Made by a program: the position numbers and the translations under genes. 64,000 nt of DNA from UPXZ01 sp964568675 (lineage in GTDB: Bacteria; Bacteroidota; Bacteroidia; Bacteroidales; Paludibacteraceae). Position 1 is the first letter of the stretch. The number at the start of each line of letters is the position of its first letter. Location of the stretch: positions 16,474 to 80,473 of the forward strand of contig CAZMQV010000005.1 in NCBI GenBank assembly GCA_964568675.1. Reading direction: 5' to 3'. This document shows, in pieces, positions 1-9,189 of the stretch. The notes beneath the pieces are model-generated. The model ran no database searches and had not been told where the DNA came from. It was given only the letters and a program-made list of their open reading frames with translations.

Positions 1-1
1 C

Positions 2-193
2 CTGATGGCTGTGTCGTTTGTAATAGTAGTTGTCGGTTTCTTGTTGATGACCGGCACTCCTTCCGGCGCAGAATTTAATCCTGACATTTTTAGCACCCGA
101 CGCATTACGATTGGTCCGATGGTGGCACTTGCCGGGTTTGTGCTGATGATATTTTCAATCATGTATCGTCCTAAAGATAATACGGCGAAATGA
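2..193 (+). CDS. DUF3098 family membrane protein, 3' part
   Basis: This is the C-terminal part of a small DUF3098-type membrane protein; the reading frame is open to the window edge, so the true start lies upstream and the in-frame ATG at position 5 is probably internal. Two hydrophobic segments flank a polar loop with the residues FNPDIFSTRRITIGP, which resembles the family signature. The stop overlaps the uppP start in an ATGA arrangement, indicating translational coupling. In Bacteroidota DUF3098 usually sits between ftsX and uppP, so ftsX is expected just outside the window. The biochemical role is unknown; envelope or division association is inferred from context. Confidence 0.75.
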   Translation: MMAVSFVIVVVGFLLMTGTPSGAEFNPDIFSTRRITIGPMVALAGFVLMIFSIMYRPKDNTAK

Positions 194-1077
194 CTGTATT
201 TCAGACAATAATTATAGCGATAGTTGAGGGGCTTACCGAGTTCTTGCCGGTTTCGTCCACCGGACACATGATATTGGCTCAAGGAATATTGGGTGTGAAA
301 AGTGATGAGTTTGTAAAGGCTTTCACAGTTATCATTCAGTTTGGCGCCATACTTTCGGTCATTGTTTTGTATTGGAAGCGATTTGTTCAGCTTAAAGACG
401 TGAAAATATTTGATAAGTCTGCTGTAGCAAATCTTTCCAGCATCGCGAAATGGACACTTTATTCGAAACGTTTTCTTCAAAAATATGATTTCTATGTCAA
501 ATTGTTTGTAGCATTTCTACCTTCGGCAGTTATTGGATTACTTGCCAGCGATTGGATAGATGGATTGCTCGAAAATGTTTGGGTGGTTGCTATAATGTTG
601 GTGATTGGTGGCGTGTTTATGCTTTTTGTGGATAAATGGTTTACGTATCCCGAAGAGGGAGAGCCTGAAATGAGCCTGAGCAGGGCTTTGAAAATTGGTT
701 TTGCGCAGTGTGTGGCGATGATTCCCGGCGTTTCGCGCTCCATGGCTACTATTGTGGGTGGAACATCACTGGGCTTTAGCCGGAAGACAGCAGCAGAATT
801 TTCATTCTTTCTTGCTGTGCCTACCATGGCTGCCGCCTCGGGCTACAAACTACTCAAACTATTGCTTGAAGATGGGTCTCGACAAATGTTGCTTGATAAC
901 CTGAATTTATTAATCATTGGTAATGTCGTTGCGTTTGTTGTCGCGATGCTGGCAATTCGTTTTTTTATCGGATTTCTAACAAAATATGGCTTCAAAGCTT
1001 TTGGATATTATCGTATCGTAGCCGGATTGGTAATCATTGTTTTGCTCTTTTTAGGTTTTAATTTAGAAGTGGTATAA
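190..1077 (+). CDS. uppP: undecaprenyl-diphosphatase (UppP/BacA)
   Basis: Integral membrane phosphatase that dephosphorylates undecaprenyl pyrophosphate to recycle the lipid carrier for peptidoglycan and surface glycans; members of the family confer bacitracin tolerance. The first family motif, EGLTEFLPVSSTGH, is at residues 13-26 and the second, PGVSRS, at 179-184; several hydrophobic helices follow. The 295 aa length is slightly above the usual 260-280. The start ATG overlaps the DUF3098 stop by four bases and the stop lies 5 bp before truB, so the genes form one operon. Confidence 0.95.
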   Translation: MTVFQTIIIAIVEGLTEFLPVSSTGHMILAQGILGVKSDEFVKAFTVIIQFGAILSVIVLYWKRFVQLKDVKIFDKSAVANLSSIAKWTLYSKRFLQKYDFYVKLFVAFLPSAVIGLLASDWIDGLLENVWVVAIMLVIGGVFMLFVDKWFTYPEEGEPEMSLSRALKIGFAQCVAMIPGVSRSMATIVGGTSLGFSRKTAAEFSFFLAVPTMAAASGYKLLKLLLEDGSRQMLLDNLNLLIIGNVVAFVVAMLAIRFFIGFLTKYGFKAFGYYRIVAGLVIIVLLFLGFNLEVV

Positions 1078-1082
1078 GTATT

Positions 1083-1796
1083 GTGAATTATGTTGACGGT
1101 GAAATTCTGTTTGTGAATAAACCATTGAATTGGACATCATTTGATTTGGTGAACAAAATAAGATGGAAAATATCGCGAGCATTGAATGTGAAAAAGATAA
1201 AAGTAGGACATGCGGGTACACTCGATCCTCTTGCCACGGGTGTGATGATTGTTTGCACCGGAAAAGCAACGCGTAGAATCGAAGAATTTCAGTATCAGAC
1301 CAAAGAATACATAGCGACCTTGCATTTGGGCGCTACCACACCTTGTTTCGACCAGGAGAAAGAGATTGACGCGTATTTCCCTACCGCACACATCACCGAA
1401 GAGCTTGTGAATAAAGTGATTCCAAGTTTCGTAGGTGAAATATGGCAGGTGCCGCCGGTTTATTCGGCTGTAAAAGTCGATGGTAAACGCGCTTATGATT
1501 ATGCGCGTGATGGCCAGGAGGTTGAACTAAAAGCTAAGCTATTGGTTATAGATGAGATAGAGGTGCTTAATTTTTCTTTACCCGAACTAAAAATTAGGGT
1601 AGTTTGTAGCAAAGGTACATACATACGTGCATTGGCGCGCGATATTGGTGAAGCGCTGGGTAGTGGAGCTCATCTTACGGCTTTGGAGCGAACACGCATC
1701 GGAGATATTCGCTTGACAGATTGCTGGCAAATTGACGCTTTACTCACACGCATTGAAGGCGTGCAAGACGATAATGTTTTGGACGGTAATGTTTGA
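1083..1796 (+). CDS. truB: tRNA pseudouridine-55 synthase
   Basis: Converts U55 in the T-loop of tRNAs to pseudouridine. The catalytic motif GHAGTLDPLATG is present, with the nucleophilic aspartate at about residue 48, and the conserved KGTYIRALARDIG segment lies near residue 180. At 237 aa it is the short Bacteroidota form, with little or no C-terminal PUA extension. The likely start is GTG at 1083, five bases after the uppP stop; no better in-frame ATG precedes the conserved N-terminus. It belongs to the uppP-truB-queA operon. Confidence 0.94.
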   Translation: MNYVDGEILFVNKPLNWTSFDLVNKIRWKISRALNVKKIKVGHAGTLDPLATGVMIVCTGKATRRIEEFQYQTKEYIATLHLGATTPCFDQEKEIDAYFPTAHITEELVNKVIPSFVGEIWQVPPVYSAVKVDGKRAYDYARDGQEVELKAKLLVIDEIEVLNFSLPELKIRVVCSKGTYIRALARDIGEALGSGAHLTALERTRIGDIRLTDCWQIDALLTRIEGVQDDNVLDGNV

Positions 1797-1894
1797 TTAC
1801 TTTTTTTTAATGGAAAATTTATTTATAAAACCTGAAGGCGCCTATTTTATATATGCCGTATTGGGTAAAAAACAATATTGTAAATTTTGATAAA

Positions 1895-2944
1895 ATGAAA
1901 TTATCTCAATTCAAATTCAAGCTTCCGGATGAGCTGATAGCGCAATATCCGGCGAGTTATCGGGATGAGTCCCGATTAATGGTGTTAAAAAAAAGCACAG
2001 GCGAAATTGAACACCGCGTGTTTAAGGATGTGCTTGATTATTTTAACGAAAAAGACCTGTTTATTTTCAACGACACCAAGGTTTTTCCTGCCCGTCTTTT
2101 TGGGAACAAAGAAAAAACCGGCGCGCAAATCGAGGTTTTCTTGTTGCGCGAACTGAATCGTGAAGCGCGGCTATGGGATGTGCTGGTGGAACCGGCGCGC
2201 AAAATAAGAATTGGGAATAAACTCTATTTTGGTGAAGACGATTCAATCGTGGCGGAGGTTATTGACAATACTACTTCGCGTGGACGCACTTTGCGTTTCC
2301 TCTACGATGGGTCGCACGAAGATTTCAAAAAAGAGTTGTTCAAATTGGGCGAAACCCCACTCCCCCGCAACATCGCTCGCGATGTGGAGCCGGATGATGA
2401 GGATAACTTTCAGACGATTTTTGCATCCAAAGAAGGTGCGGTGTCGGTGCCTGCAGCAGGCAGACATTTTAGCCGTGAGTTGCTGAAAAGAATGGAAATT
2501 AAAGGCATTGAATCGGCTTTCCTTACGTCGCACATGAGTCTTGGCAACTTTCGCGAAATTGATGTTGAGGATTTGACAAAACACAAAATCGACTCGGAGC
2601 AAATGGAAATAACCTTGGAGACGGCAAATCTTGTGAACTCATTCAAAGAAGATAATCGTAGTATATGCTCGGTAGGCTCCACGGTGATGCGCGCGCTCGA
2701 AACTGTTGTGGGTACAGAAGGCAAAATTAAACCTTATAATGGATGGACTAATAAGTTTATTTTCCCTCCCTACGATTTTACCGTTGCCAATGCGCTTATC
2801 TCCAATTTTCACTTGCCATTTTCCACTTTACTGATGCTGGTAGCCGCATTTGGGGGCTACGATGAAGTGATGAACGCTTATGATGTGGCTGTGAAAGAGC
2901 AATATAATTTTGGAGTTTATGGCGACGCGTTGTTGATTGTCTAA
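1895..2944 (+). CDS. queA: S-adenosylmethionine:tRNA ribosyltransferase-isomerase
   Basis: QueA transfers and isomerises the ribosyl moiety of SAM onto preQ1-modified tRNA to give epoxyqueuosine, the penultimate step of queuosine synthesis. The protein begins MKLSQFKFKLPDELIAQYPA, the standard QueA N-terminus, so ATG 1895 is preferred over the in-frame ATG at 1853, which would add 14 residues unlike the family. Conserved segments include FNDTKVFPARLFG, AAGRHFS and the near-C-terminal LISNFHLPFSTLLMLVAAF. The product is 349 aa, normal for the family. It follows truB after about 100 bp and ends before a strong terminator. Confidence 0.95.
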   Translation: MKLSQFKFKLPDELIAQYPASYRDESRLMVLKKSTGEIEHRVFKDVLDYFNEKDLFIFNDTKVFPARLFGNKEKTGAQIEVFLLRELNREARLWDVLVEPARKIRIGNKLYFGEDDSIVAEVIDNTTSRGRTLRFLYDGSHEDFKKELFKLGETPLPRNIARDVEPDDEDNFQTIFASKEGAVSVPAAGRHFSRELLKRMEIKGIESAFLTSHMSLGNFREIDVEDLTKHKIDSEQMEITLETANLVNSFKEDNRSICSVGSTVMRALETVVGTEGKIKPYNGWTNKFIFPPYDFTVANALISNFHLPFSTLLMLVAAFGGYDEVMNAYDVAVKEQYNFGVYGDALLIV

Positions 2945-2964
2945 GTTTCATTTTAGAAAAAATT

Positions 2965-3013
2965 GAACAGGAAACCGGAGATTCGAAACGATTCTTCGGT
3001 TTCCTGTTCTTTT
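2965..3013. terminator. bidirectional rho-independent terminator between queA and the acyltransferase
   Basis: A perfect 13-bp stem, gaacaggaaaccg (2965-2977) with cggtttcctgttc (2997-3009), is followed by TTTT on the plus strand; on the minus strand the stem is also followed by a T-rich tract. It separates two convergent genes and can serve both. Confidence 0.85.
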
Positions 3014-3021
3014 AAACCAAT

Positions 3022-4401
3022 TCATATTGAGCTTTTTTTCGAGCTATTTAGGAGATGCTCTATTTTGTTTTTCAGTTCAATAGCTTTGTGTAGTTTTTCC
3101 GATTGCTCGCCATCGCTACTCAGTATATGGTTGAATCTTAATTTGTGATATAAAATCTTCAACCCGGAATACCATTTCAATGAAAAAGAACGGGTGAAAT
3201 ACTGAAGCACTAAAAATATTATTGTCAAACCAATACTTCCTGAGATGAAGAAGTGAAAAATTATAGTTTGTACAAGGTAGAATGCTGGGAAAAGCAACAT
3301 GCCAAGTCCAAACTGAATAGAGCTGAAAAAACCGTTGTATTCCGTGTCAATTGCTTTGCGTATCCATACGGGCGAAAAGGTAGGTAGCGCGTTGGTGAGG
3401 AAGCCAAACAAGAATATGGGCGAAGTAATGAGCAAAGAAAAGAATGCGCTTATCCCGGATTTATCACTTTTAAGTTTGTTGAAAATTGAAGTTTTGAAGT
3501 TCAGCTCGTCCATTTGCTGCTCGAATTTAGCGCTTAGTTTGCATATTTCAAAAACTACCTCCGGAGTCGATTTCTCCAACTGACAAAGCAACTTAGCAGT
3601 TTGTTGTTTGATTCGAAACTTACCTACCACCTCACTTTCTCCATTACCCGTTTTCTCGAAGTTCGTAGCCATAAGTTCACATACCGTGTCGAAACATTCG
3701 TAGTAGTTGTCGGTGTCGAGGTTGCGCGTCAATTCGGAAAGACTTTGACGAAGTTTTTTTCGCATTACGTTTATTGTTATCGCCTGATTGCGTTCGAAGT
3801 TTTCAAACTCATTTTCGATCGATATTGCTTCGCCGATGTTGATTATCAAATGTTTATTGCTTTTGATCAAATCGCCCATGTCAATGCCTACTGGAACGAT
3901 TTTCACTATCTTCTCTTTCCCAAAATGTTGCTGCGCTTCAAAAGCAAGCCTGAAAATACCTTTCACCAGCGGTTGGATTCTACGTTTTTCACCCTGTCCA
4001 CCTTCGGGCATGATGCAAACTGCTTCTCCATTTGTCATCGTTTGAATGCACTGGTCGAACGAACTGTTGTTTTTCTCGAGGTTTTCAAAGCCATCGCGCA
4101 TGCGAAAGGCGGGATAAATCTTAGCCAGACGCATTATCTTCGCTATGCTTCTATTGGCAAACAGATCGGCACGCGCAAGATATACAACCGACTTTTGCCG
4201 TGGCATGATGTAGGAGATTGCCAGCGCGTCCATCAGCGCATTCAGGTGATTAGGTGCAAAAATGATAGCGGTGTTGCTATCAGTCGGGATGTTTTCTTTG
4301 CCTATAATGGTGATGTCGTTGTAAAATTGCCGGTATCCAAACAGCAAATAAGATTTGGCGAAATTGTATGTTAAGCTCTTTTCTGAGTTCATTTTACGCA
4401 A
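3022..4401 (-). CDS. glycerolipid acyltransferase (LPLAT/PlsC-like)
   Basis: Membrane-associated 1-acyl-glycerol-3-phosphate acyltransferase-like protein, 459 aa. The N-terminal half holds the acyltransferase blocks: NHLNALMDA near residue 52, in which five rather than the canonical four residues separate His and Asp, then PEGG near residue 133 in place of PEGT, then a VPVGID block. This variant is, to my knowledge, typical of a Bacteroidota subfamily. Two or three hydrophobic segments lie in the C-terminal third, and the tail is charged. Acyl acceptor and lipid product cannot be told from sequence. Start alternatives are ATG 4401 and ATG 4392. It is transcribed alone from a promoter near 4430. 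Confidence 0.78.
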   Translation of the reverse strand: MRKMNSEKSLTYNFAKSYLLFGYRQFYNDITIIGKENIPTDSNTAIIFAPNHLNALMDALAISYIMPRQKSVVYLARADLFANRSIAKIMRLAKIYPAFRMRDGFENLEKNNSSFDQCIQTMTNGEAVCIMPEGGQGEKRRIQPLVKGIFRLAFEAQQHFGKEKIVKIVPVGIDMGDLIKSNKHLIINIGEAISIENEFENFERNQAITINVMRKKLRQSLSELTRNLDTDNYYECFDTVCELMATNFEKTGNGESEVVGKFRIKQQTAKLLCQLEKSTPEVVFEICKLSAKFEQQMDELNFKTSIFNKLKSDKSGISAFFSLLITSPIFLFGFLTNALPTFSPVWIRKAIDTEYNGFFSSIQFGLGMLLFPAFYLVQTIIFHFFISGSIGLTIIFLVLQYFTRSFSLKWYSGLKILYHKLRFNHILSSDGEQSEKLHKAIELKNKIEHLLNSSKKSSI

Positions 4402-4426
4402 ATTTCTGATTATTTCTATTTCAATA

Positions 4427-4458
4427 CAAAGTTATTAAAAATGACTTAATCTATCCAA
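4427..4458 (-). promoter_or_regulatory. Bacteroidota-type promoter for the acyltransferase gene
   Basis: On the minus strand a TAACTTTG -7 element (4427-4434) has a TTG -33 element (4456-4458) 21 bp upstream, matching the Bacteroidota consensus TTG-N19-21-TAnnTTTG. It lies 26 bp before the start codon, back to back with the cyclophilin promoter. Confidence 0.6.
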
Positions 4459-4463
4459 TTTAA

Positions 4464-4503
4464 TTGGAGTTTATATTCAAGTGAATTTATTTTTGTATTT
4501 TTG
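4464..4503 (+). promoter_or_regulatory. Bacteroidota-type promoter for the cyclophilin gene
   Basis: TTG at 4464-4466 is followed after 21 bp by TATTTTTG (4488-4495); a second TATTTTTG overlaps at 4496-4503. The first spacing fits the -33/-7 consensus, giving a leader of roughly 20 nt before ATG 4522. Confidence 0.55.
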
Positions 4504-4521
4504 AAAAAAAATGAAATACAA

Positions 4522-5247
4522 ATGAAAACCAAACTAAAAATCTTTGCTTTACTAATAATGGCTATCGGTGTCTCCGCATGTTCGTCGGTGAAAAACGCGT
4601 CTGCGAAGCGTGAACAAAAGGTGGAAATCAGTACGACCGAAGGAGTAATTGTGGTGAAACTGTATAACTCCACGCCGCTTCATCGCGACAATTTCGTGAA
4701 ACTTGTGAAGTCAGGAGTGTATCAAGGCGTGTTATTTCATCGTGTTATAGCCGATTTTATGATTCAGGGTGGCGATCCACAAACACGTTCGGAATATTAT
4801 AGTGGAAAAAACAAGGCGGATACTGCTGATTTTACAATCCCCGCAGAATTTCGTACACCACATATTTATCACAAGAAAGGCGCTTTGGCAGCTGCTCGCA
4901 TGGGCGATCGGGAGAATCCCTCGAAAGCCTCTTCTGGATTTCAGTTTTACATTGTGAAGGGTAAGAAATTCACCGATGCCGATTTGGATAAAATGCAAAC
5001 GTCCAAAATAGCGCAATACCAGAAATTATCTGAGGAGAAAGCCGATTCGCTCTATAAATTCAGTGAACGAGCACGGGCTGATTATAAAACTATCGGGGGG
5101 ACACCGCATTTGGATGGCAACTACACCGTGTTTGGTGAGGTGATAAAGGGTATTGAAGTTGTTGACAAAATATCGGTTGTAAAAACAAATAAATCCGACA
5201 AGCCGTTGCAGGATGTTCGAGTGTTAAAGATGAAATTAGTACGATAA
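4522..5247 (+). CDS. peptidyl-prolyl cis-trans isomerase (cyclophilin), lipoprotein
   Basis: Cyclophilin-type prolyl isomerase, predicted to be lipid-anchored and to assist folding in the envelope. The signal peptide ends in a lipobox VSAC, so ATG 4522 is preferred to the upstream TTG 4501. The cyclophilin fold is recognisable by VLFHRVIADFMIQGGDP, then GALAAARM and SGFQFYIV, and NYTVFGEVIKGIEVVDKI near the end. An insertion of about 45 residues rich in Lys, Asp and Glu between the QFYIV block and the C-terminal strand is typical of Bacteroidota members. The gene is monocistronic and ends in a shared terminator. Confidence 0.92.
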   Translation: MKTKLKIFALLIMAIGVSACSSVKNASAKREQKVEISTTEGVIVVKLYNSTPLHRDNFVKLVKSGVYQGVLFHRVIADFMIQGGDPQTRSEYYSGKNKADTADFTIPAEFRTPHIYHKKGALAAARMGDRENPSKASSGFQFYIVKGKKFTDADLDKMQTSKIAQYQKLSEEKADSLYKFSERARADYKTIGGTPHLDGNYTVFGEVIKGIEVVDKISVVKTNKSDKPLQDVRVLKMKLVR

Positions 5248-5260
5248 TTCAATTTGATAT

Positions 5261-5299
5261 AAACAAAAAGAACGGGCTTTTAGCCTGTTCTTTTTGTTT
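5261..5299. terminator. bidirectional terminator, cyclophilin / Wzz-like gene
   Basis: A 17-bp stem with one G-T pair, 5261-5277 with 5283-5299, with a 5-nt loop; the arms begin with A-rich and end with T-rich tracts, so the hairpin works in both directions between two convergent genes. Confidence 0.85.
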
Positions 5300-5303
5300 G
5301 AAT

Positions 5304-6272
5304 CTATTTCTGTTTTAACAAGTAGTTTTTGATACATTGACGGTTGTCGAATACAAATGCGCTAATCATACCGGCAATCACACCAAGAACCAAACCAAAG
5401 GCAAGGTAACGCACGCGGTCGTTAATCGGACCCGATACGATAAATCCGGTGGTAGTGTTAACCGGCTGCTTGTTTGTGTCAATCAGGTTTTGGCGAAAGT
5501 GGCGATTGTCGGTTAGCTTAAGCAGATCTTCCGAGTAAATGGGCTTTTTCTGTTCGCCTAATACCATTTTATAGCCTTCCAATCCAATTTCCGCACGTTT
5601 TTCATTTTTAAAATAGTCCAATGTGGCCATGCTGTCAATTCGGTTCATCTCCTTATCGATCAGTTCAATTGCTTTTACCTGACTTTTTATGTTAAACTCA
5701 AATTCAGCTATGAGATAAGGATTGGAGTTGAAATAATTTAACATCGCATCGTGAACGAGCTTGAGTTGATTTGGTTTTTTGGTGATTAACTGCAAATATA
5801 CCCGGTTGTTCATCACCACATTGGTGGTGTCGGTGAGGTCGTGTTTCCTCTTGAAATCGACTATGTTCGCTGTTTCGTCATCGAGGTAGTCAATAACGTC
5901 AAAATGTTTGATTTTTTGAATATTAATCCCCACACTATCCGGAATGTCTAATTTGCTTGCAAGCGACAGATTTTTGTTGTCGTTGAGGGAGTTGGCAAGC
6001 TGGTCAATCATCTCGTTGACGATAGCAGCGTCAGTAAAGGCGATGTGAAGTGTGGTTTCGGCTTTGTATTTACGTGCCGCACTACGCGAAAGATAAAGAC
6101 TTCCGGCCACATTCACAGCCAAAGCAATCAAAAATACAGCCCAATGTTTCACCGAGAGTTGGATTAATTTGCCAACGAAGCGAATGAGCGATAAAGATAT
6201 TTTTTTCAACCATTGAAAGAATTGCGCGATAATCTGTATTAACGAGAGTTCTTCGGGAGTAGTTTTTTCCAT
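5304..6272 (-). CDS. Wzz-like chain-length determinant protein
   Basis: 322 aa inner-membrane protein with the topology of Wzz/polysaccharide co-polymerases: a short cytoplasmic N-terminus, a transmembrane segment near residues 45-63, a long extracytoplasmic region with predicted helices and coiled-coil character, and a second transmembrane segment near residues 288-310 followed by a short basic tail. Such proteins set the chain length of surface polysaccharides. No polysaccharide genes are adjacent, so the partner polymerase must be elsewhere. Assignment rests on topology and overall pattern rather than a catalytic motif. Confidence 0.65.
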   Translation of the reverse strand: MEKTTPEELSLIQIIAQFFQWLKKISLSLIRFVGKLIQLSVKHWAVFLIALAVNVAGSLYLSRSAARKYKAETTLHIAFTDAAIVNEMIDQLANSLNDNKNLSLASKLDIPDSVGINIQKIKHFDVIDYLDDETANIVDFKRKHDLTDTTNVVMNNRVYLQLITKKPNQLKLVHDAMLNYFNSNPYLIAEFEFNIKSQVKAIELIDKEMNRIDSMATLDYFKNEKRAEIGLEGYKMVLGEQKKPIYSEDLLKLTDNRHFRQNLIDTNKQPVNTTTGFIVSGPINDRVRYLAFGLVLGVIAGMISAFVFDNRQCIKNYLLKQK

Positions 6273-6490
6273 GAGTGTTCGTTCTTTTTTTGCCGTATTA
6301 TGTAATTAAGTATTTCAAGGAATATTGAATTAGCATAATTGGAGCTTCAATTTGCTATTTCGTATAAGCCCCATGTTTGAGTTGTTATTGCTTGTAATTC
6401 CTAATTCACTAAACGAAAATTAAATGAAAATAGTATGTTGCTCTTCATAAGTTTTTGTGGAAAGGAGTTCCGATTACAACGAATTTTTAA

Positions 6491-6535
6491 TCAAAAAAAA
6501 GAATCAACTACGTTTTCACATAATTGACTCTTTTT
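6491..6535 (-). terminator. terminator of the ATP synthase operon
   Basis: Stem 6496-6507 with 6524-6535 (one G-T pair); read on the minus strand it is followed by eight T residues (6493-6500). It lies about 35 bp after the atpG stop. The remaining intergenic stretch 6273-6490 shows nothing recognisable. Confidence 0.75.
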
Positions 6536-6568
6536 GATGTGTGTGGCGGAGATAATGCCGATTGTGGT

Positions 6569-7441
6569 TTAATCCTGACCGAACGACCCGCCAACAATAT
6601 CGAGCAGTTCGCTTGTAATTGCTTGTTGTCGCGATTTGTTGTATTGCAAGTTAAGCTCACCCAGCAAATCGTCGGCATTGTCGGTCGCGATTTGCATCGC
6701 CATTGTGCGTGCTGCTTGTTCCGATGCGATGGAGTCGAGTAGGGCGGTATAGAGTTTTAGGCGGATTACCTTTGGGAGTAATTCTTGCATTATTTCTTCG
6801 CGACCCGGTTCAATAATGTAGAAAGCTTGTTCTTCGTTTGTTGCATCTTCCTGCATTTCAAGCGAAACAGGCAGATAACATTCGTTGAGCAAAACTTGTG
6901 AACTCTTCGATTTGAAATGGTGGTATATTAATTCCACACGGTCAATCTCTTTGTTGAGAAAAAGTGTCATCAACTTATTGGCAAGCACTTGGGCATCACG
7001 ATATGTTGGTTTATCTATCATCTCTTCGAAATTGCCTTCCACCGTAAAACCAAGTTTCTTGACTTGCTGTGTAATTTTTTTCCCAATCGGGTAGATGATT
7101 ATATTTTCTTTACCTAAATGCTTGTATTGTTCCAGCGCAATGTTCAGTTTCTTGGACGTGTTGGAGTTGAAGCTACCACAAAGACTTCCATTGGAGGAGA
7201 ATATCACCAAAGCCACGCGATTCACTTCTCTAATTTCGGAATATTCGGATTTCACCTCCTCGTCTGAAGTTAAAAACATATTTAGCGTATGCGAAAGCTT
7301 TTTCTCGTATGGATACAGACTCAGTATTTGTTTCTCCGCCTTACGCAATTTAGCCGATGAAACCATCTTCATTGCCGAAGTGATTTTTTGCGTGGACTTT
7401 ACAGATTGAATCCTTGATTTTATTTCTTTTAATGTCGCCAT
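6569..7441 (-). CDS. atpG: F1 ATP synthase gamma subunit
   Basis: Central rotor shaft of the F1 sector, coupling c-ring rotation to catalysis in the beta subunits. The N-terminal helix MATLKEIKSRIQSVKSTQKI and the C-terminal helix with ALLDSIASEQAARTMAM are the canonical coiled-coil ends. The start is placed at ATG 7441 because the family begins here; the upstream in-frame ATG at 7456 adds five atypical residues. It is the last gene of the atp operon, about 130 bp after atpA, and a terminator follows. Confidence 0.95.
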   Translation of the reverse strand: MATLKEIKSRIQSVKSTQKITSAMKMVSSAKLRKAEKQILSLYPYEKKLSHTLNMFLTSDEEVKSEYSEIREVNRVALVIFSSNGSLCGSFNSNTSKKLNIALEQYKHLGKENIIIYPIGKKITQQVKKLGFTVEGNFEEMIDKPTYRDAQVLANKLMTLFLNKEIDRVELIYHHFKSKSSQVLLNECYLPVSLEMQEDATNEEQAFYIIEPGREEIMQELLPKVIRLKLYTALLDSIASEQAARTMAMQIATDNADDLLGELNLQYNKSRQQAITSELLDIVGGSFGQD

Positions 7442-7572
7442 ATATCTTCTTTCCAATTTCCCTCACAATTGGGAATTAACTGCCGTATGGAGCTAATGGT
7501 TTTAGCCATTTTTTTTAATTAATAATAAACATGCTACTGACTCCGAAATTTCAGAATGAGAATCCCGGATTA

Positions 7573-9153
7573 TCAGATTCTTCTTTCCACATCCGCGGCA
7601 ACATTTTTCAGAATTTTTGTTACATCGTCGTCAATGATTCCACCTTTTATCCGATTCAATACATCTTCCTGGTGCATCAGTTCGAGTGTGTTTAAGAATT
7701 CTTTTTCAAATGCCGCTACTTTATCTACGGGGACTTTCGAAAGCAGCCCTTGTGTGCCGCAGTAAAGCACCGCTATCTGTTTCTCAACGGCCATAGGTTG
7801 GTGCACCGGTTGCACCAGCAAGCGGGTGTTTTTTTGCCCCTTGTTAATGGTCATTGCGGTAACTGGATCCATATCGCTTCCAAATTTGGTAAATGCTTCC
7901 AGCTCGCGATATTGTGCCTGATCTATTTTCAGTGTACCTGCTACCTTTTTCATCGACTTAATTTGTGCGTTACCACCCACACGCGAAACGGATATACCCA
8001 CGTTTACTGCGGGTCGATTACCTTGGTTGAATAAATCGGTGTCAAGGAAGATTTGCCCGTCGGTAATGGAGATAACGTTTGTAGGGATGTATGCCGATAC
8101 GTCGCCGGCTTGTGTTTCAATCACCGGTAGCGCTGTGAGCGATCCACCCGCTTTCACTTTCCCTTTCAGACTTTCGGGGAGGTCGTTCATTTGTTCGGCC
8201 ACCTCTTGTTGGTTGATGATTTTAGCGGCTCGTTCCAGCAAGCGTGAGTGCAGGTAAAAGATGTCGCCCGGATATGCTTCGCGCCCCGAAGGACGTCGGA
8301 GGATAAGAGAAACTTCGCGGTAAGCAACTGCTTGCTTGGAGAGGTCGTCATATATTACGAGTGCGTGGCGTCCGGTGTCGCGGAAGTATTCGCCGATAGC
8401 TGCGCCTGCGAAAGGAGCGTAATACTGAAGAGCGGCAGGGTCGGATGCGGTAGCAGCTACAATGACGGTGTAGTCCATGGCGCCATGTTCCTGCAAGGTG
8501 TTCATGATGTTGGCTACAGTAGAGCCTTTTTGTCCGATAGCCACGTAGATGCAGTAAACCGGGTCGCCTTCGTCGAAATTGCGTCGCTGGTTGATGATGG
8601 TGTCGATAGCAATACTTGTCTTGCCTGTCTGGCGGTCGCCAATGATAAGCTCACGCTGGCCACGTCCTATCGGTATCATAGAGTCAATTGCTTTCAGACC
8701 TGTTTGCAAAGGTTGATTTACCGGCTGCCGGAAGATAACTCCCGGTGCTTTACGTTCGAGTGGCATTTCTATCAATTCGCCGCCAATTTTAGCTTTACCG
8801 TCGAGTGCTTCGCCTATCGGATTGACCACGCGACCAAGCATCTCTTCGCCTACAAAGATTGAAGCTACACGTTTGGTGCGCCTCACGGTGTCGCCTTCTT
8901 TGATTTCGTTCGAAGGACCTAAGAGTACCGCGCCTACGTTGTCTGCTTCCAGGTTCATCACGATAGCTTGAATGCCATTTTCAAATTCAAGCAATTCGTT
9001 AGATTCCGCGTTTTGTAAACCATAAATACGCACTACGCCATCGCTCACCTGGAGCACGGTACCTATCTCTTCAAACTTGACACCTGTGTCAATTCCGGCT
9101 AATTGCATCCGAAGAATATCGGATACTTCGCTAACGTTTATTTTATTCGACAT
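7573..9153 (-). CDS. atpA: F1 ATP synthase alpha subunit
   Basis: Non-catalytic nucleotide-binding subunit of the F1 hexamer, 526 aa. The Walker A motif GDRQTGKTS is at about residues 170-178, and the alpha/beta signature PAVNVGISVSRVGG lies near residue 370. The start MSNKINVSEVSDILRMQL agrees with the family. In this genome the gene upstream is not atpH but a secreted glycosidase, whose stop lies only 36 bp before this start, so expression of atpA depends either on read-through of that long gene or on an internal promoter; no TAnnTTTG element was seen in the 36-bp gap. Confidence 0.97.
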   Translation of the reverse strand: MSNKINVSEVSDILRMQLAGIDTGVKFEEIGTVLQVSDGVVRIYGLQNAESNELLEFENGIQAIVMNLEADNVGAVLLGPSNEIKEGDTVRRTKRVASIFVGEEMLGRVVNPIGEALDGKAKIGGELIEMPLERKAPGVIFRQPVNQPLQTGLKAIDSMIPIGRGQRELIIGDRQTGKTSIAIDTIINQRRNFDEGDPVYCIYVAIGQKGSTVANIMNTLQEHGAMDYTVIVAATASDPAALQYYAPFAGAAIGEYFRDTGRHALVIYDDLSKQAVAYREVSLILRRPSGREAYPGDIFYLHSRLLERAAKIINQQEVAEQMNDLPESLKGKVKAGGSLTALPVIETQAGDVSAYIPTNVISITDGQIFLDTDLFNQGNRPAVNVGISVSRVGGNAQIKSMKKVAGTLKIDQAQYRELEAFTKFGSDMDPVTAMTINKGQKNTRLLVQPVHQPMAVEKQIAVLYCGTQGLLSKVPVDKVAAFEKEFLNTLELMHQEDVLNRIKGGIIDDDVTKILKNVAADVERRI

Positions 9154-9189
9154 TGTATTCTATTTATAATTTTTTTTAAATTCAATTGT

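Noticed and set aside
7455..7540. Terminator between atpA and atpG
   Set aside because: The small hairpins there (near 7455-7480 and 7492-7512) are not followed by T residues on the minus strand, the direction of transcription.
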